64,000 nucleotides of DNA from JANMDU01 sp031418715 (GCA_031418715.1 JANOJL010000045.1:62001-126000), one strand, 5' to 3'. Positions 8,591-17,676 are shown, counted from the first letter of the stretch. A program made the numbers and translations. The notes: a model not told the origin generated them from the sequence alone.

Positions 8591-9550
8591 ATGATGCCCT
8601 TCTACAGCGACGACCACATCTCGCCCCATTTGGATTACGCCAGCGTGATCCAAGCATTGGATGCTGCCTATGCCGATCTGGCATGCGGCCTAGCGGCCAT
8701 CTTGCCACGCCAGCGCTGCGCAGCGGGTGCAGCGAAATTCAGCAGCATGGGCGGGCTGTGGGCAGCCAAGAATGTGGCGGCCACCAAGTCGTACCCCACC
8801 GTCAATGGGCAGTTCAGTTTTTTGATCAATCTGTTTGACACGGTGGCCAATACGCCCTTGGCCGTGATGGCTGCGCAAGAGATCACACGCTTTCGTACAT
8901 CATCGCAAACGGCAATGGTGGCTTCGCATGTTTGCGCCCAGCATGTGCGTAAGGTGGCTTTGTTTGGTGCAGGCTTACAAGGGCGTGCGCAGGTGGAGGC
9001 GCTGAGCCACCGGGTGAGGTTTGATGAGCTGGCGATTGTTGATCCGGGCATCAACGTGATTCCTGCGCTAAGTTTGGCATGCCCAGCCAAAGTGCAATGG
9101 ATGAGCGCCGAGCAAGCGGTGCGCGATGCCGATGTGGTGATCACGGCCACGCGCTCGCAGCAGCCAGTGTTTGACGGCGCGTGGCTCAGTGATGCTGCTT
9201 ACGTAGTGGCGATTGGCATCAGCTCCGCCTTGGGGCGCGAGCTAGACAGCCGTACATTTGACCGCGCCCAGCGCGTGATCGTGGAATGGATGCCGCAAAG
9301 CATGCAAGAGGCGGGCGATGTGTTGGCTTGGCTCAAAGATTCGCCTGCAGGGCTGAGCAAGATCGTGGATCTGCCCCAGCTCTATGCGAAAGATTGGCCG
9401 AAAACCCAAGGTATTCAAGTCTTTAAATCAGTAGGCACAGGCTTGGCCGATACTGCATGCGCTTGGCTGGTGTGGCAGCGCCTGAGCGCGGCGAGCGTAG
9501 ATCAAAAAGCTGGCGCAGGCAGCAACACAGGGGCGCAAGCATGCATGTGA
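8591..9550 (+). CDS. ornithine cyclodeaminase/mu-crystallin family protein
   Basis: From the ATG at 8591 the protein has 319 residues. A substrate-side lysine region (AAKNVAATKSYP, about 60-70) precedes the Rossmann motif VALFGAGLQGRAQ, and the ATRSQQPVFDG segment is typical of this family. Members are NAD(P)-dependent: ornithine cyclodeaminase, alanine dehydrogenase, or reductases of cyclic imino acids such as pyrroline-2-carboxylate. The next gene is a DadA-like dehydrogenase (10-nt overlap) that would produce oxo or imino acids, so an imine reductase role is attractive here. The exact reaction is inferred. Confidence 0.85.
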   Translation: MMPFYSDDHISPHLDYASVIQALDAAYADLACGLAAILPRQRCAAGAAKFSSMGGLWAAKNVAATKSYPTVNGQFSFLINLFDTVANTPLAVMAAQEITRFRTSSQTAMVASHVCAQHVRKVALFGAGLQGRAQVEALSHRVRFDELAIVDPGINVIPALSLACPAKVQWMSAEQAVRDADVVITATRSQQPVFDGAWLSDAAYVVAIGISSALGRELDSRTFDRAQRVIVEWMPQSMQEAGDVLAWLKDSPAGLSKIVDLPQLYAKDWPKTQGIQVFKSVGTGLADTACAWLVWQRLSAASVDQKAGAGSNTGAQACM

Positions 9551-10749
9551 TCGTGATTGGCGCGGGCATTGTGGGTTGCGCCACAGCCTATCAACTGCTG
9601 CGCGATGGACACACGGTGGAGCTGGTGGACGCGCACGCGCAAGCGGGGCGCGTCAGCAGCTTTGCCAATGGGGCACAGCTAAGCTACAGCTATGTGGAGC
9701 CCTTGGCTTCGCCGGCCACGCTAAGGGCTTTGCCGAAGCTGTTGTTTGAAAAAGACTCAGCGCTTCGCTTTGAGCTGCGCCTAGATTGGCGGCAATGGGC
9801 TTGGGGTATTCGTTTTTTGGCAGCCTGCCGCACCAGCCAAACGCAAAGTGGTACACGCGCTTTGCTGGAGCTGGCAGCGCTGAGTCGCCACACGCTGGAG
9901 AGTTGGATGAGCGAAAACACTTGGGATGTGGACTTTACGCGCAATGGCAAGCTCGTGCTCTGCCGCGACGCGCAAAGCTTGGCGCATCAATCAAAGCAAG
10001 TGCGCCTGCAAGCGAGTATGGGCAGTGCGCAAGAAGTGCTCACTACCGCGCAATGCATCGAGCGCGAACCCACTTTGGCAGAATACCAAGATTCGTTTGT
10101 TGGCGGCGTCTGGACGGCCAGCGAATGCACTGCTGATCCTTTCAAACTCTGCCAGAGTTTGGTGGATAGTATTGCCGCACGCGGCGGCGCATTACGCTTT
10201 TCGCATTCGGTGACTTCAGTGGAGCTGCGCCAAGGCCGCTTTCACGCTTTGCACACCTCGCAAGGCCGCTTGCAAGCCGATGCCTGCATTATCACCGCAG
10301 GCGCAGCCACACCAGCGCTGTGCGAGCCACTTGGCATCCATTTGCCGATTTACCCGATCAAGGGCTACAGCCTCACCGTGCCGATTTTGCATTCAAGCCA
10401 AGTAGCGAAGTGCAGCATCACAGATTTGGGGCTGAAGACGGTGTTTGCGCCACTGGGCAAGAGCTTGCGCGTGGCCGCTGCAGCAGAAATTGTGGGGCAT
10501 GATTTAACGGTAGCTCCGAAGCGCGTGGAGCAGATGCTGAATGCGGTGGAGCGCCTGTTTCCAGGGGCTTGTGATTTGAGCAGCCCAAGCACTTGGGCGG
10601 GGTTGCGCCCGGCCACGCCGACTTCGCTGCCGATCATTGGTGCGAGCCGCATCCCGAATCTGTATGTCAATTCAGGGCAAGGTGCGCTGGGTTTGACGCT
10701 GGCTGCTGGCAGCGCATCGCGTTTGTCTGGCCTGATCGGCAAGCCATGA
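9541..10749 (+). CDS. D-amino acid dehydrogenase-like FAD oxidoreductase (DadA family)
   Basis: The start ATG at 9541 overlaps the previous stop. The 402-residue protein begins with the dinucleotide motif VIVIGAGIVGCATAY and has the DAO-family second half (IYPIKGYSLTVP, WAGLRPATPTSLP, YVNSGQGALG). Family members oxidise D-amino acids to 2-oxo acids plus ammonia, passing electrons to the membrane quinone pool. Its coupling to an ornithine-cyclodeaminase-like gene and a NocR-like regulator suggests a basic or opine-like substrate. A second paralogue lies at 50528-51835. Confidence 0.87.
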   Translation: MHVIVIGAGIVGCATAYQLLRDGHTVELVDAHAQAGRVSSFANGAQLSYSYVEPLASPATLRALPKLLFEKDSALRFELRLDWRQWAWGIRFLAACRTSQTQSGTRALLELAALSRHTLESWMSENTWDVDFTRNGKLVLCRDAQSLAHQSKQVRLQASMGSAQEVLTTAQCIEREPTLAEYQDSFVGGVWTASECTADPFKLCQSLVDSIAARGGALRFSHSVTSVELRQGRFHALHTSQGRLQADACIITAGAATPALCEPLGIHLPIYPIKGYSLTVPILHSSQVAKCSITDLGLKTVFAPLGKSLRVAAAAEIVGHDLTVAPKRVEQMLNAVERLFPGACDLSSPSTWAGLRPATPTSLPIIGASRIPNLYVNSGQGALGLTLAAGSASRLSGLIGKP

Positions 10750-10751
10750 CA

Positions 10752-11660
10752 TCATTGCGCCGCCTGGGTTTGCACCAGTGCTTGCTGCACACAGCGCGAT
10801 ATTGCCATGGCCAGCAAGCTGCTGGGGCGCTGCAGCGGGCGCAGCGCACGAATGGGCACGACAATACTGGGCTCAAGCGCCACCACGGCGACTTTGGAGC
10901 TGTCCGCAGACACCGCCGTGCAACTGTCCACCAAAGCAATGCCAATGCCATGATGCGCCAAAGCAAGCGCGGCATGATAGGTCTGCACTGTGACTACCGA
11001 TTGCAAACCTACGCCTGCTTCGCGGCAGGCATGGTTCAGGTGCGTGCCCACTGGGTCGCGCACATCCAAGCTGATGACGGGTTTATCTACCAACTCTTGC
11101 AATACCGCCGTCCCGCGCTTGACGACAGCGCCGCTCAGCCAGCCTTTCGGTGCGACGCACATCATTCGCCCCTGCGCCAAATGCTGCTGCTCCAGCGATG
11201 GATGCGCCACAGAACTAAACACAAAGCCCACATCAGCTTCTTGCAGTACCAAAGCCGAGATGATTTGCGGCGAATGCAGCGCCTCGAAAGTCACGCGTAC
11301 ATCTGGGTGCTGCACACGAAATGCTTTGAGCGCACGCGGAATGATCTCGTAGCTCAGCGCCAGCACAGTGAGCAAATGCAGCTCATCGGCGCGATCCCCC
11401 GCCTTCAAGCTATTGGCCAAGCGCTGCACTTCATCAAGCTGCTGAAACAGCCTTTCAATATGTGGATAAAGCGTCTGCGCCTCGCTGGTGGGTACAAGCC
11501 GCCCTTTGGCGCGCTGAAACAGCGCAAAGCCCAATTGCAACTCAGCATGCGCCAGGATACGGCTTACCGCCGGTTGCGTGACATTGATCAGCCGCGCCGC
11601 CGCGCTCACGCTGCCCGTGAGCATCACCGCATTGAACACCTCAATATGCCGAAGCCGCAT
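10752..11660 (-). CDS. LysR-family regulator, NocR/OccR-like
   Basis: The protein has 302 residues. The N-terminal winged helix (RHIEVFNAVMLTGSVSAAA ... TQPAVSRILA) has the 'F-AVMLTG' wording typical of the NocR/OccR branch, whose members sense opines and related amino acids. The effector-binding domain follows. The gene is convergent with the DadA-like gene (3-bp gap) and divergent from a binding-protein gene 64 bp away, so it probably controls this amino-acid group. The specific inducer is unknown. Confidence 0.87.
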   Translation of the reverse strand: MRLRHIEVFNAVMLTGSVSAAARLINVTQPAVSRILAHAELQLGFALFQRAKGRLVPTSEAQTLYPHIERLFQQLDEVQRLANSLKAGDRADELHLLTVLALSYEIIPRALKAFRVQHPDVRVTFEALHSPQIISALVLQEADVGFVFSSVAHPSLEQQHLAQGRMMCVAPKGWLSGAVVKRGTAVLQELVDKPVISLDVRDPVGTHLNHACREAGVGLQSVVTVQTYHAALALAHHGIGIALVDSCTAVSADSSKVAVVALEPSIVVPIRALRPLQRPSSLLAMAISRCVQQALVQTQAAQ

Positions 11661-11689
11661 CGCATCATCACTCGCTTATCTATTTCAAA

Positions 11690-11706
11690 AACAACAGGGA
11701 GTTGTT
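11690..11706. promoter_or_regulatory. inverted repeat between the NocR-like gene and the binding-protein gene
   Basis: AACAAC and GTTGTT are separated by 5 nt in the 64-bp divergent space. It is a candidate operator for the NocR-like regulator, but it sits close to the downstream start and could also be an RNA hairpin. Confidence 0.35.
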
Positions 11707-11724
11707 ATTCATTGGAGATTGTGC

Positions 11725-12621
11725 ATGAAAACCATCACTTGCCTTAGCCTTACTATCCCCCTGCTACTGAGTAGCTTGCCATCTCACGCGCAAGGCATGC
11801 TCGATCAGATTCGCAGTAGCCAAGCCATCACGATCGCGCATCGAGACACGTCTATTCCGTTCTCTTATCTTGATGCCGAACAAAAGCCCATTGGCTATGC
11901 CATGGATTTGTGCCTCAAAGTAGTAGATGCGATCAAACGTGATCTCAAATTGCCTGCACTCAAAGTGAATTACCTGAGCGTGACCTCGGCCACACGCATT
12001 CCCAGCATCGCGCAGGGCAAAGCTGCCATGGAATGCGGCTCCACCACCAATACTGCCGAGCGCCGCAAATTAGTGGATTACACGATTGCGCATTTCATCT
12101 CGTCGGCCCGCTTTTTGGTACGCAAAGATGCCGGCCTGCTCAAGCTAGAAGATTTAGAAAACCGCACCGTGGTGTCCACCAAAGGCTCAACAAATATCAA
12201 AACGCTGGAACGCATCAATACCGAGCGTAGCTTAAAGATGAAGGTGCTTGAAGCAGCCGACCATGGCGAAGCCTTCGGCATGGTGGCGCAAAAGAAGGCT
12301 GATGCATTTGCGATGGATGATGTATTGCTGTTTGGCCTGCGTGCCAATTCAGCGCAACCTGAGGCTTATCAAGTGATTGGCAAACCCATGACGATTGAGC
12401 CTTACGCCATCATGTTACCCAAAGGGGATGCTGCTTTCAAAAAATTGGTGGACACAGAAATGCGGCGCATCATCTTGAGCGGCGAGATCAACGCCATCTA
12501 TCGCAAGTGGTTTGAACAGCCGATTCCACCCAAGGGTATCAACTTGAATCTGCCTATGCCCTACATGCTGCGCGACTCGTTCAAATATCCCAGCGACAAA
12601 GTGGCTGACTTGAACGGTTGA
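11725..12621 (+). CDS. periplasmic amino-acid ABC transporter substrate-binding protein
   Basis: The start at 11725 is preceded by GGAGATT and gives a 298-residue protein with a signal peptide (about 1-22, ending SHAQ). It is a GltI-like type 3 binding protein and shares segment after segment with the protein at 7457-8344 (IPFSYLD, SVTSATRIP, MECGSTTN, FAMDDVLLFGL, KWFEQPI). Divergent from the NocR-like gene, which probably regulates it. No transporter subunits are adjacent. Its stop is 1 bp from the stop of the convergent hydrolase gene. Confidence 0.87.
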   Translation: MKTITCLSLTIPLLLSSLPSHAQGMLDQIRSSQAITIAHRDTSIPFSYLDAEQKPIGYAMDLCLKVVDAIKRDLKLPALKVNYLSVTSATRIPSIAQGKAAMECGSTTNTAERRKLVDYTIAHFISSARFLVRKDAGLLKLEDLENRTVVSTKGSTNIKTLERINTERSLKMKVLEAADHGEAFGMVAQKKADAFAMDDVLLFGLRANSAQPEAYQVIGKPMTIEPYAIMLPKGDAAFKKLVDTEMRRIILSGEINAIYRKWFEQPIPPKGINLNLPMPYMLRDSFKYPSDKVADLNG

Positions 12622-12622
12622 A

Positions 12623-13519
12623 TCAGAGCTTCACTTGCAAGCCATACTGCTTGAGCCAAGCCATGATCTGCGGCCAGAGCATGATGCCCGCGTCTTTGCG
12701 GTAATACCCCATATGGCCAATCTGCGCCACGTTGAGTTGCTGTGGCGTGATGTCGATTCGATCAATGCTAGCTTGTGTGTAGCCCGAGAAAAAAGCATCG
12801 CGTGATTTTGGTGGTGCCCACAGGTCATCGGTGCTGACGGTGGCAGCGATGGGAATGCGCACGCGCTCAAATTTCGCTGCAATGGCGCGCGCATCTGGCG
12901 CTGGGTCGTCAAAGAAATAACGGGGAAAGCTGCACCAGCGCTTCCAGTCGCGGTACACGCCCAGTGGGATGTCTTCGCCAAGGCCGAGTTTGCTCATCGG
13001 TTGATAGCCCAGCAAAGTGGTGGCCACCGGGCCAATGAGTTTCCACATGACATCGACCTTGATGCGCTCAACGGGTGGCATCCAACCCGCCCAACCCGCG
13101 CCACTGCCGCACAAATAGGCGGCTTTGAGTACATTGGGATCGGGCAACTGCCCAATCGCGTGGCCAGCCAAACTGTGCCCCACCAAATACACCTCGCCTC
13201 GCTCTTGCGCATACTTCACAGCAGCCGCAAGATCAAGTGCGGACCAATCTGAATAGTCCATCACGAAGCCCTTGAGTGAGCCTTGTTTAGATTCACCGAT
13301 GCCACGGTAATCCGTCGCGATGGCGTGCAAACCGAGGCTGGCTGCGTATTCGCAGAATCGTTTGTAAAATCCGCGCGGTACAGCGGTCGCACTACCGATC
13401 ACGATGGTCTGATGTTTCGGAGCTGGTGCATTCGAAATGTCTGAAGGTGCAGGCGTGTAAATCGTCGCTGCGAGCTTGTAGCCATCGGCAGCGATCAGGG
13501 TGATGTCTTTTGAAGTCAT
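12623..13519 (-). CDS. alpha/beta hydrolase of unknown substrate
   Basis: The protein has 298 residues. An early beta-sheet (ITLIAADGYKLAATIY) is followed by the nucleophile serine in VGHSLAGHAIG. A late His in IGHMGYYRKD completes a plausible triad with an Asp in STDDLWAPP. This resembles the S33-like hydrolases annotated as predicted alpha/beta hydrolases with a cytoplasmic role. There is no signal peptide. It stands 60 bp downstream of the CorA-like gene in the same direction and could be co-transcribed. Confidence 0.8.
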   Translation of the reverse strand: MTSKDITLIAADGYKLAATIYTPAPSDISNAPAPKHQTIVIGSATAVPRGFYKRFCEYAASLGLHAIATDYRGIGESKQGSLKGFVMDYSDWSALDLAAAVKYAQERGEVYLVGHSLAGHAIGQLPDPNVLKAAYLCGSGAGWAGWMPPVERIKVDVMWKLIGPVATTLLGYQPMSKLGLGEDIPLGVYRDWKRWCSFPRYFFDDPAPDARAIAAKFERVRIPIAATVSTDDLWAPPKSRDAFFSGYTQASIDRIDITPQQLNVAQIGHMGYYRKDAGIMLWPQIMAWLKQYGLQVKL

Positions 13520-13578
13520 GCGCCAAATTAAAAGCGCATTTGCATTTGCAAGCTGTCAGCGAAGTGACTTGACTCCAT

Positions 13579-14733
13579 TCAACGCTGCGTTCGAGCCAAA
13601 AAGCGTTTGCGCCAAAAAATCAAGCCTAATGTGCAGGCCGTCAGTACCATGCCGCCGATTGCCCACCAGAAGCCGTTTTGCGCATGAATGAAAGGCAAGA
13701 ATTCAAAATTCATGCCGAAAATTCCAGCGATCAAATTCAATGGCAAAAAGATGGCAGTAAGAGCTGTCAACGTGCGCATGATGTCATTGGTGCGATTGCC
13801 TTGCGCCGAGAAATGGATTTGCACCACAGTTTCTGCAGACTGCTCGAGCCTGCGCGCATGGCGCATCACGCGCTCGATATGCTCCATCACATCGCGCGCA
13901 CGGGTGGTGAGTTGGTCACGCAGACTTTGCGCGAGGGCTTGATCCGCACCCCAAGCGCTCATAGGTGCTTCTTGAATCGCATCGACCCATTCTTGCATCG
14001 CGTCATGCTGCTCGTCACACAAATCTTCCAACACATGCAACTGGCTACGCGCGCTCATGAGCGTACCCCAGCTGTTGAAGCGTGACGACGGTTTGAGCAG
14101 TTCGGCCTGCCAATGTTCGAGCTGCGACGTCAGCTCCTTGCGCAGCTCCAAATAGCTGTCCACCATGACGTTGATCATGCGCAGCACCAGATCTGCCGGA
14201 CTGCTTGGAATGCGGTTGCGCGAGCCGGCATTGTCCACACTGTTTTGCGCATCTGCCAAATAGCGCTGAACGAAGTTGCGTGCCGCATAGCAGCCGCGTG
14301 AATGCGTGGTAATCAGCAAGCGGTCAAACACGGCAAAACCAACTGCTTTAGAACCAATGCGATGCAAGATAGGGGGCGATTTTTTACCCGGTCTTGGGGG
14401 TGCAGTCGCTTGGGAATGGTAATTCGAAATCGCTTGCTCTTGCTGCGCTTCGTTGAGCATTTCGAGCGGCGTGGCCAAGCGGCGAAAGACGATCATGTCG
14501 TAGATCGAGGTGTAGTCGTAATGCGAGGGATGCGCGGCATTTTGCAAATCTTCTAGATGCACATCGAGCAACGCCGAGCCACCGAGCCGCAACGCCGCCT
14601 CTTGCACCTGCGGCAAATGCTGCGCAAAATCATCGCGATCCAGATAGACCCAAACGAAGCCATTGGCTGGCAATTGCTGCGGCACTGCATCTAAAAAGCG
14701 CAAGCTGTCAGTGGTGAATTCTAGGATTTGCAT
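13579..14733 (-). CDS. CorA-family divalent metal transporter
   Basis: The protein has 384 residues. A long cytoplasmic alpha/beta and helical region is followed by two C-terminal membrane helices, with the signature GMN at the end of the first (IAGIFGMNFEFLPF). The short loop carries HAQNGFWW in place of the classic MPEL, so it belongs to the broader CorA/ZntB superfamily and the ion (Mg, Zn, Co or Ni) cannot be told. The basic C-terminal tail (WRKRFLARTQR) is typical. It forms homopentamers in the inner membrane in known members. Confidence 0.88.
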   Translation of the reverse strand: MQILEFTTDSLRFLDAVPQQLPANGFVWVYLDRDDFAQHLPQVQEAALRLGGSALLDVHLEDLQNAAHPSHYDYTSIYDMIVFRRLATPLEMLNEAQQEQAISNYHSQATAPPRPGKKSPPILHRIGSKAVGFAVFDRLLITTHSRGCYAARNFVQRYLADAQNSVDNAGSRNRIPSSPADLVLRMINVMVDSYLELRKELTSQLEHWQAELLKPSSRFNSWGTLMSARSQLHVLEDLCDEQHDAMQEWVDAIQEAPMSAWGADQALAQSLRDQLTTRARDVMEHIERVMRHARRLEQSAETVVQIHFSAQGNRTNDIMRTLTALTAIFLPLNLIAGIFGMNFEFLPFIHAQNGFWWAIGGMVLTACTLGLIFWRKRFLARTQR

Positions 14734-14790
14734 GGCAAGATTATTGTTGAATTTACACTTGCTGTGTCAGTTGTCTTCTTGGTATAGCGT

Positions 14791-14856
14791 TTTTTAAGCC
14801 AAATCGGCCTCTACCCGTTATAAAAACTGCATTAAGTGCTCACTTTTTGATAGTAT
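14791..14856 (+). repeat. dispersed repeat, copy 3
   Basis: This copy carries the full left half (TTTTTTAAGCC then CGGCCTCTACCCGTTATAAA) and a diverged right half ending TTTGATAGTATT. It lies upstream of the CorA-like gene and is the left flank of the IS6 remnant. Confidence 0.85.
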
Positions 14857-14961
14857 TTGATTGAGGGGTTTGATAACAAAGTATCGAATCGCTCTCAGAG
14901 AGAAGCCTAGGAAAAATCGGGCATGAATCCAACCTGCCAGCCTCAGTCGATTTCCTAGGCT

Positions 14962-15063
14962 GGCTACCGTTTCCCGCCCGAGGTGATCAGCTACGCAGTG
15001 TGGCTGTACTTTCGCATCCCGTTGCGTCTGCGCATGGTTGAGGAAATGCTGGCAGCGCGCTGC
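14962..15063 (+). pseudogene. remnant of an IS6-family transposase
   Basis: A 34-codon open stretch reads GYRFPPEVISYAVWLYF and continues with a close match to the N-terminal part of IS6/IS26-type transposases (their RFPPEVI..AVWLYFRF.LSLRDVEE.LA block). The rest of the gene and both IS ends are missing, and a stop precedes the fragment. It sits in the 275 bp between repeat copies 3 and 4. Nothing else is seen between 14734 and 15186. Confidence 0.8.
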
Positions 15064-15131
15064 TCAGCCCAAAAAGCGCGCAGATGCAAACGATCAAAAA
15101 TGCCAGAACAGTACAGATTTATAAGTAGAAC

Positions 15132-15185
15132 AAGCCTCTACCCGTTATAAAATATGCGCAGTATGCTATCAATTAAATAGCGTAT
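15132..15185 (+). repeat. dispersed repeat, copy 4
   Basis: It contains GCCTCTACCCGTTATAAAA, then ATGCGCAGTATGCTATC and ATTAAATAG. It ends 2 bp before the stop codon of the minus-strand M48 gene. Confidence 0.88.
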
Positions 15186-15186
15186 A

Positions 15187-16074
15187 TCAACGCTTCACGA
15201 CCCGAGCTCGCTCATACAAAGGCTCAACCTTGGGCAGATTCGCTTCAATGTCTTTGATGCGCGATGGTCCGCTGGGGTGGGTGGAAAGGAACTGAGGAGG
15301 TGCGCCTTTGCTTGCTGCGCCCATTTTTTGCCAAAGCGTCACACCTGCTCGCGGGTTGTAGCCCGCACGCGCCGCCAGCTCCATGCCCACCAAATCTGCT
15401 TCAGATTCATCTTCTCGGCCAAATTTCAAAGTGACGAGTTGAGCGCCCATGCCCAGCAGTTGCGCGCCTCCAGTGCCCACGCCAAGCAACTGACTCAGCA
15501 CATTAGCGCCAATGTTGGTCGCCGCATTTTTTCCCATGCGCTCGCGGGCATGCTCACGCAGCGCATGCGCCACTTCATGACCCATGATCATCGCCACCTC
15601 ATCATCGGTGAGCTTCAATTGCTCCAAGATACCCGTGTAAAAAGCAATCTTGCCGCCGGGCATGCAAAAGGCATTGATCTGATTGCTGTTCAGAATATTC
15701 ACTTCCCATTGCCAAGCTTTGGCTCGCGGATTCCATTCGTAGGAAAACGGAATGATCTTTTGCGCAATGTTGCGCAGACGAACGGTTTGCGGATGGTCTG
15801 CCGGCAGCAAGGCATTTTGAGACGCCGCTTCTTGCAGCATTTTTTGGTATTGCCCGGCCGCTGCCTTCTCGACGTCGCCTGCGGGCACGAGTTTAGAGAA
15901 CTTGGAATTGCCACCCACCTCCACGCCCTCGCGTGCCAGCGCAAAGCCTGAGCCCAACCCCATACAGGCGGCGCAGCCCCAATGCAAGCCGCGTTGCAAG
16001 GCGCTACGGCGGCTGGCATTGATCGGCTGATCGTTGGCAGAAGAGTTAGCAGATGGGGCGGAAAGCTGGTTCAT
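15187..16074 (-). CDS. M48-family zinc metalloprotease (LoiP/BepA-like)
   Basis: The best start is the ATG at 16074, with GAGGA upstream; the longer frame is unlikely. The 295-residue protein has an N-terminal export signal rich in small residues (HWGCAACMGLGSGFALA). The zinc site is HEVAHALREH with a downstream glutamate in EDESEADLVG. These are hallmarks of periplasmic M48B proteases that act in outer-membrane quality control. The C-terminal end shows FLSTHPSGPSRI, also typical. The Cys near the signal end could allow lipidation, but the lipobox is poor. Confidence 0.9.
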   Translation of the reverse strand: MNQLSAPSANSSANDQPINASRRSALQRGLHWGCAACMGLGSGFALAREGVEVGGNSKFSKLVPAGDVEKAAAGQYQKMLQEAASQNALLPADHPQTVRLRNIAQKIIPFSYEWNPRAKAWQWEVNILNSNQINAFCMPGGKIAFYTGILEQLKLTDDEVAMIMGHEVAHALREHARERMGKNAATNIGANVLSQLLGVGTGGAQLLGMGAQLVTLKFGREDESEADLVGMELAARAGYNPRAGVTLWQKMGAASKGAPPQFLSTHPSGPSRIKDIEANLPKVEPLYERARVVKR

Positions 16075-16163
16075 TTCAAATTCATCCTCTGAATGGGTGA
16101 GACAAGATATTAACGCGCCGCCGCAAAGAAGGTGCACACAGCATGTTCACAAGGCTGGTAAAC

Positions 16164-16195
16164 AAAAAAAACGCCACGGTTTGCACCGTGGCGTG
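16164..16195 (-). terminator. rho-independent terminator
   Basis: A 10-bp GC-rich stem with a 4-nt loop, followed by eight uninterrupted T in minus-strand sense. It ends transcription coming from the two-component operon or from a small RNA just upstream. Confidence 0.85.
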
Positions 16196-16330
16196 AAGAA
16201 GTCCTCGAAAGGACATCGTTGGGAGACTGACTTTCTCACAAAAGTAAACCTAGCCTGAGTCTGTCAGGCATATGGGAGATTATGTGCAAGCTGAGGCAGT
16301 TTACACATCCCCACTTCAGGGGAGATTTCA
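16164..16330 (-). ncRNA. candidate minus-strand small RNA or leader upstream of the M48 gene
   Basis: A very strong terminator (10-bp stem ACGCCACGGT/ACCGTGGCGT at 16172-16195, then eight T on the minus strand) stands about 90 bp before the M48 start and 200 bp after the sensor-kinase stop. Immediately before it, on the minus strand, is a second hairpin GTCCTTTCGAGGAC. The gene-free 16196-16392 stretch could hold a short RNA of about 100-150 nt, or simply be the trailer of the two-component operon. No promoter is convincing. Confidence 0.35.
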
Positions 16331-16392
16331 GCTTTGACTTGGGAAAAGCATGTCATCAGAGTGGTGCGGGGAACACGAAACCGTGACAAAAC

Positions 16393-17676
16393 TCACGACT
16401 TAGCGACCAACGGCAAACTCACAACAAAGCGCGCACCGCCTCCCTCGCGCTCTAAACACTGCACGCTGCCGCCATGCTGGCGCGCAATCGAGCGCACCAA
16501 CGACAAACCCAGCCCGACGCCGCCCGAACTCTCACTGGCTTGGCTGCTGCGATAAAACGGCTCAAATATGTGCTCCCGCTCAAGCACAGGTACGCCTAGG
16601 CCTCGGTCCGACACATCGATCATGAGCACTGAAGCATTTGCCGACAAAGACAGCGCCACTTCTTGCCCACCATGACGCTTGGCGTTTTCCAATAAATTGC
16701 GCAACAAGCGGCGCAGCAAGCGCGCATCGCCCGGCAGCGTCGCCACTTGGGCATCGCCTTGCCAGCTCAGCGCCACGCCCAAGCGTGCGCCCTCTTCCGC
16801 AGCCAGCGCAAGCATGTCCACCGGCTCGTGCACCGCTTGCAGAGCCCCCAAGCCCGAAGCCGAGGCTTGCGTTTCTAAGCGGCTGGCCAGCAAAATTTCA
16901 TCGATCAACGCATCCAGCTCAGCAATGTTGCGAGCCAGCTCGGCCTTCAGCGCAGCGCTAGGTGCAGATTCCATCAACTCCAGCCCCATGCGAATGCGCG
17001 CCAGCGGCGAGCGCAGTTCATGCGAAGCATTGGCCAACAGCGATTGTTGCGCCTGCACCAAAGCCTGCACCTGATCGGCAGCCCGGTTGAAACGTTGCGC
17101 AAGAAAAGCCACTTCATCGCGCCCATCTTCAGGCACACGGGCGCGCAAATCGCCCGCACCCAACTGTTCCACGCCGCGTTGCAAACGCTCCAGCCGCTTC
17201 GTGAGCCGCCGCACCACCGGATAACTGCCCACGATCACTGCGAGTGAGAAAAACATCAGCAGCAGCACAAAACGAAACTGCGCCCCATCCGGGTTGGCTG
17301 GATTCCACAGGCGCGCTAATCTGCTACTCGGTGGCGCTGCCAACGCGCCATCAGCACTCGGTACAGGCGGCCGGCCGCGCGGCGGCAATTGAATCGCCAC
17401 TTGCTCGCCACCTTGCAAACCTTCAGGCAGCGTCACCTGAAATTCAATCCCGCGCCCCGGCACACGCACGGGCCGCGCTGTGGTCTGCGCCAACACCTCT
17501 CCCGCCGTGTTACGAATCACCACCTCCCGCGCAGGAATTTCTGACAAGCGCTCAGCACGAATCCGATCCGCCTGATGGCGCAACAACCAGCCCATCAGCA
17601 GCGTCATCACGATCACCGCTAAGAACACCGCCAGCCACAGGCGCACATACAAGCGGTGAAAGAATGGCGTCTTCAT
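16393..17676 (-). CDS. sensor histidine kinase (HAMP, HisKA, HATPase)
   Basis: The protein has 427 residues. Membrane helix 1 spans about 13-32, a periplasmic segment about 33-133, helix 2 about 134-153, and HAMP follows. The phosphoacceptor is H219 in ANASHELRSPLARIRM. The ATP-binding domain has an N box (LLRNLLENAKRHG), a DRGLGVP G1 box and GGVGLGLSLV. This is a classical EnvZ/OmpR-type partner of the regulator immediately upstream. The periplasmic segment is Pro/Arg-rich and gives no ligand clue. The start codon directly abuts repeat copy 5, which supplies the leader; no good Shine-Dalgarno is visible. Confidence 0.92.
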   Translation of the reverse strand: MKTPFFHRLYVRLWLAVFLAVIVMTLLMGWLLRHQADRIRAERLSEIPAREVVIRNTAGEVLAQTTARPVRVPGRGIEFQVTLPEGLQGGEQVAIQLPPRGRPPVPSADGALAAPPSSRLARLWNPANPDGAQFRFVLLLMFFSLAVIVGSYPVVRRLTKRLERLQRGVEQLGAGDLRARVPEDGRDEVAFLAQRFNRAADQVQALVQAQQSLLANASHELRSPLARIRMGLELMESAPSAALKAELARNIAELDALIDEILLASRLETQASASGLGALQAVHEPVDMLALAAEEGARLGVALSWQGDAQVATLPGDARLLRRLLRNLLENAKRHGGQEVALSLSANASVLMIDVSDRGLGVPVLEREHIFEPFYRSSQASESSGGVGLGLSLVRSIARQHGGSVQCLEREGGGARFVVSLPLVAKS

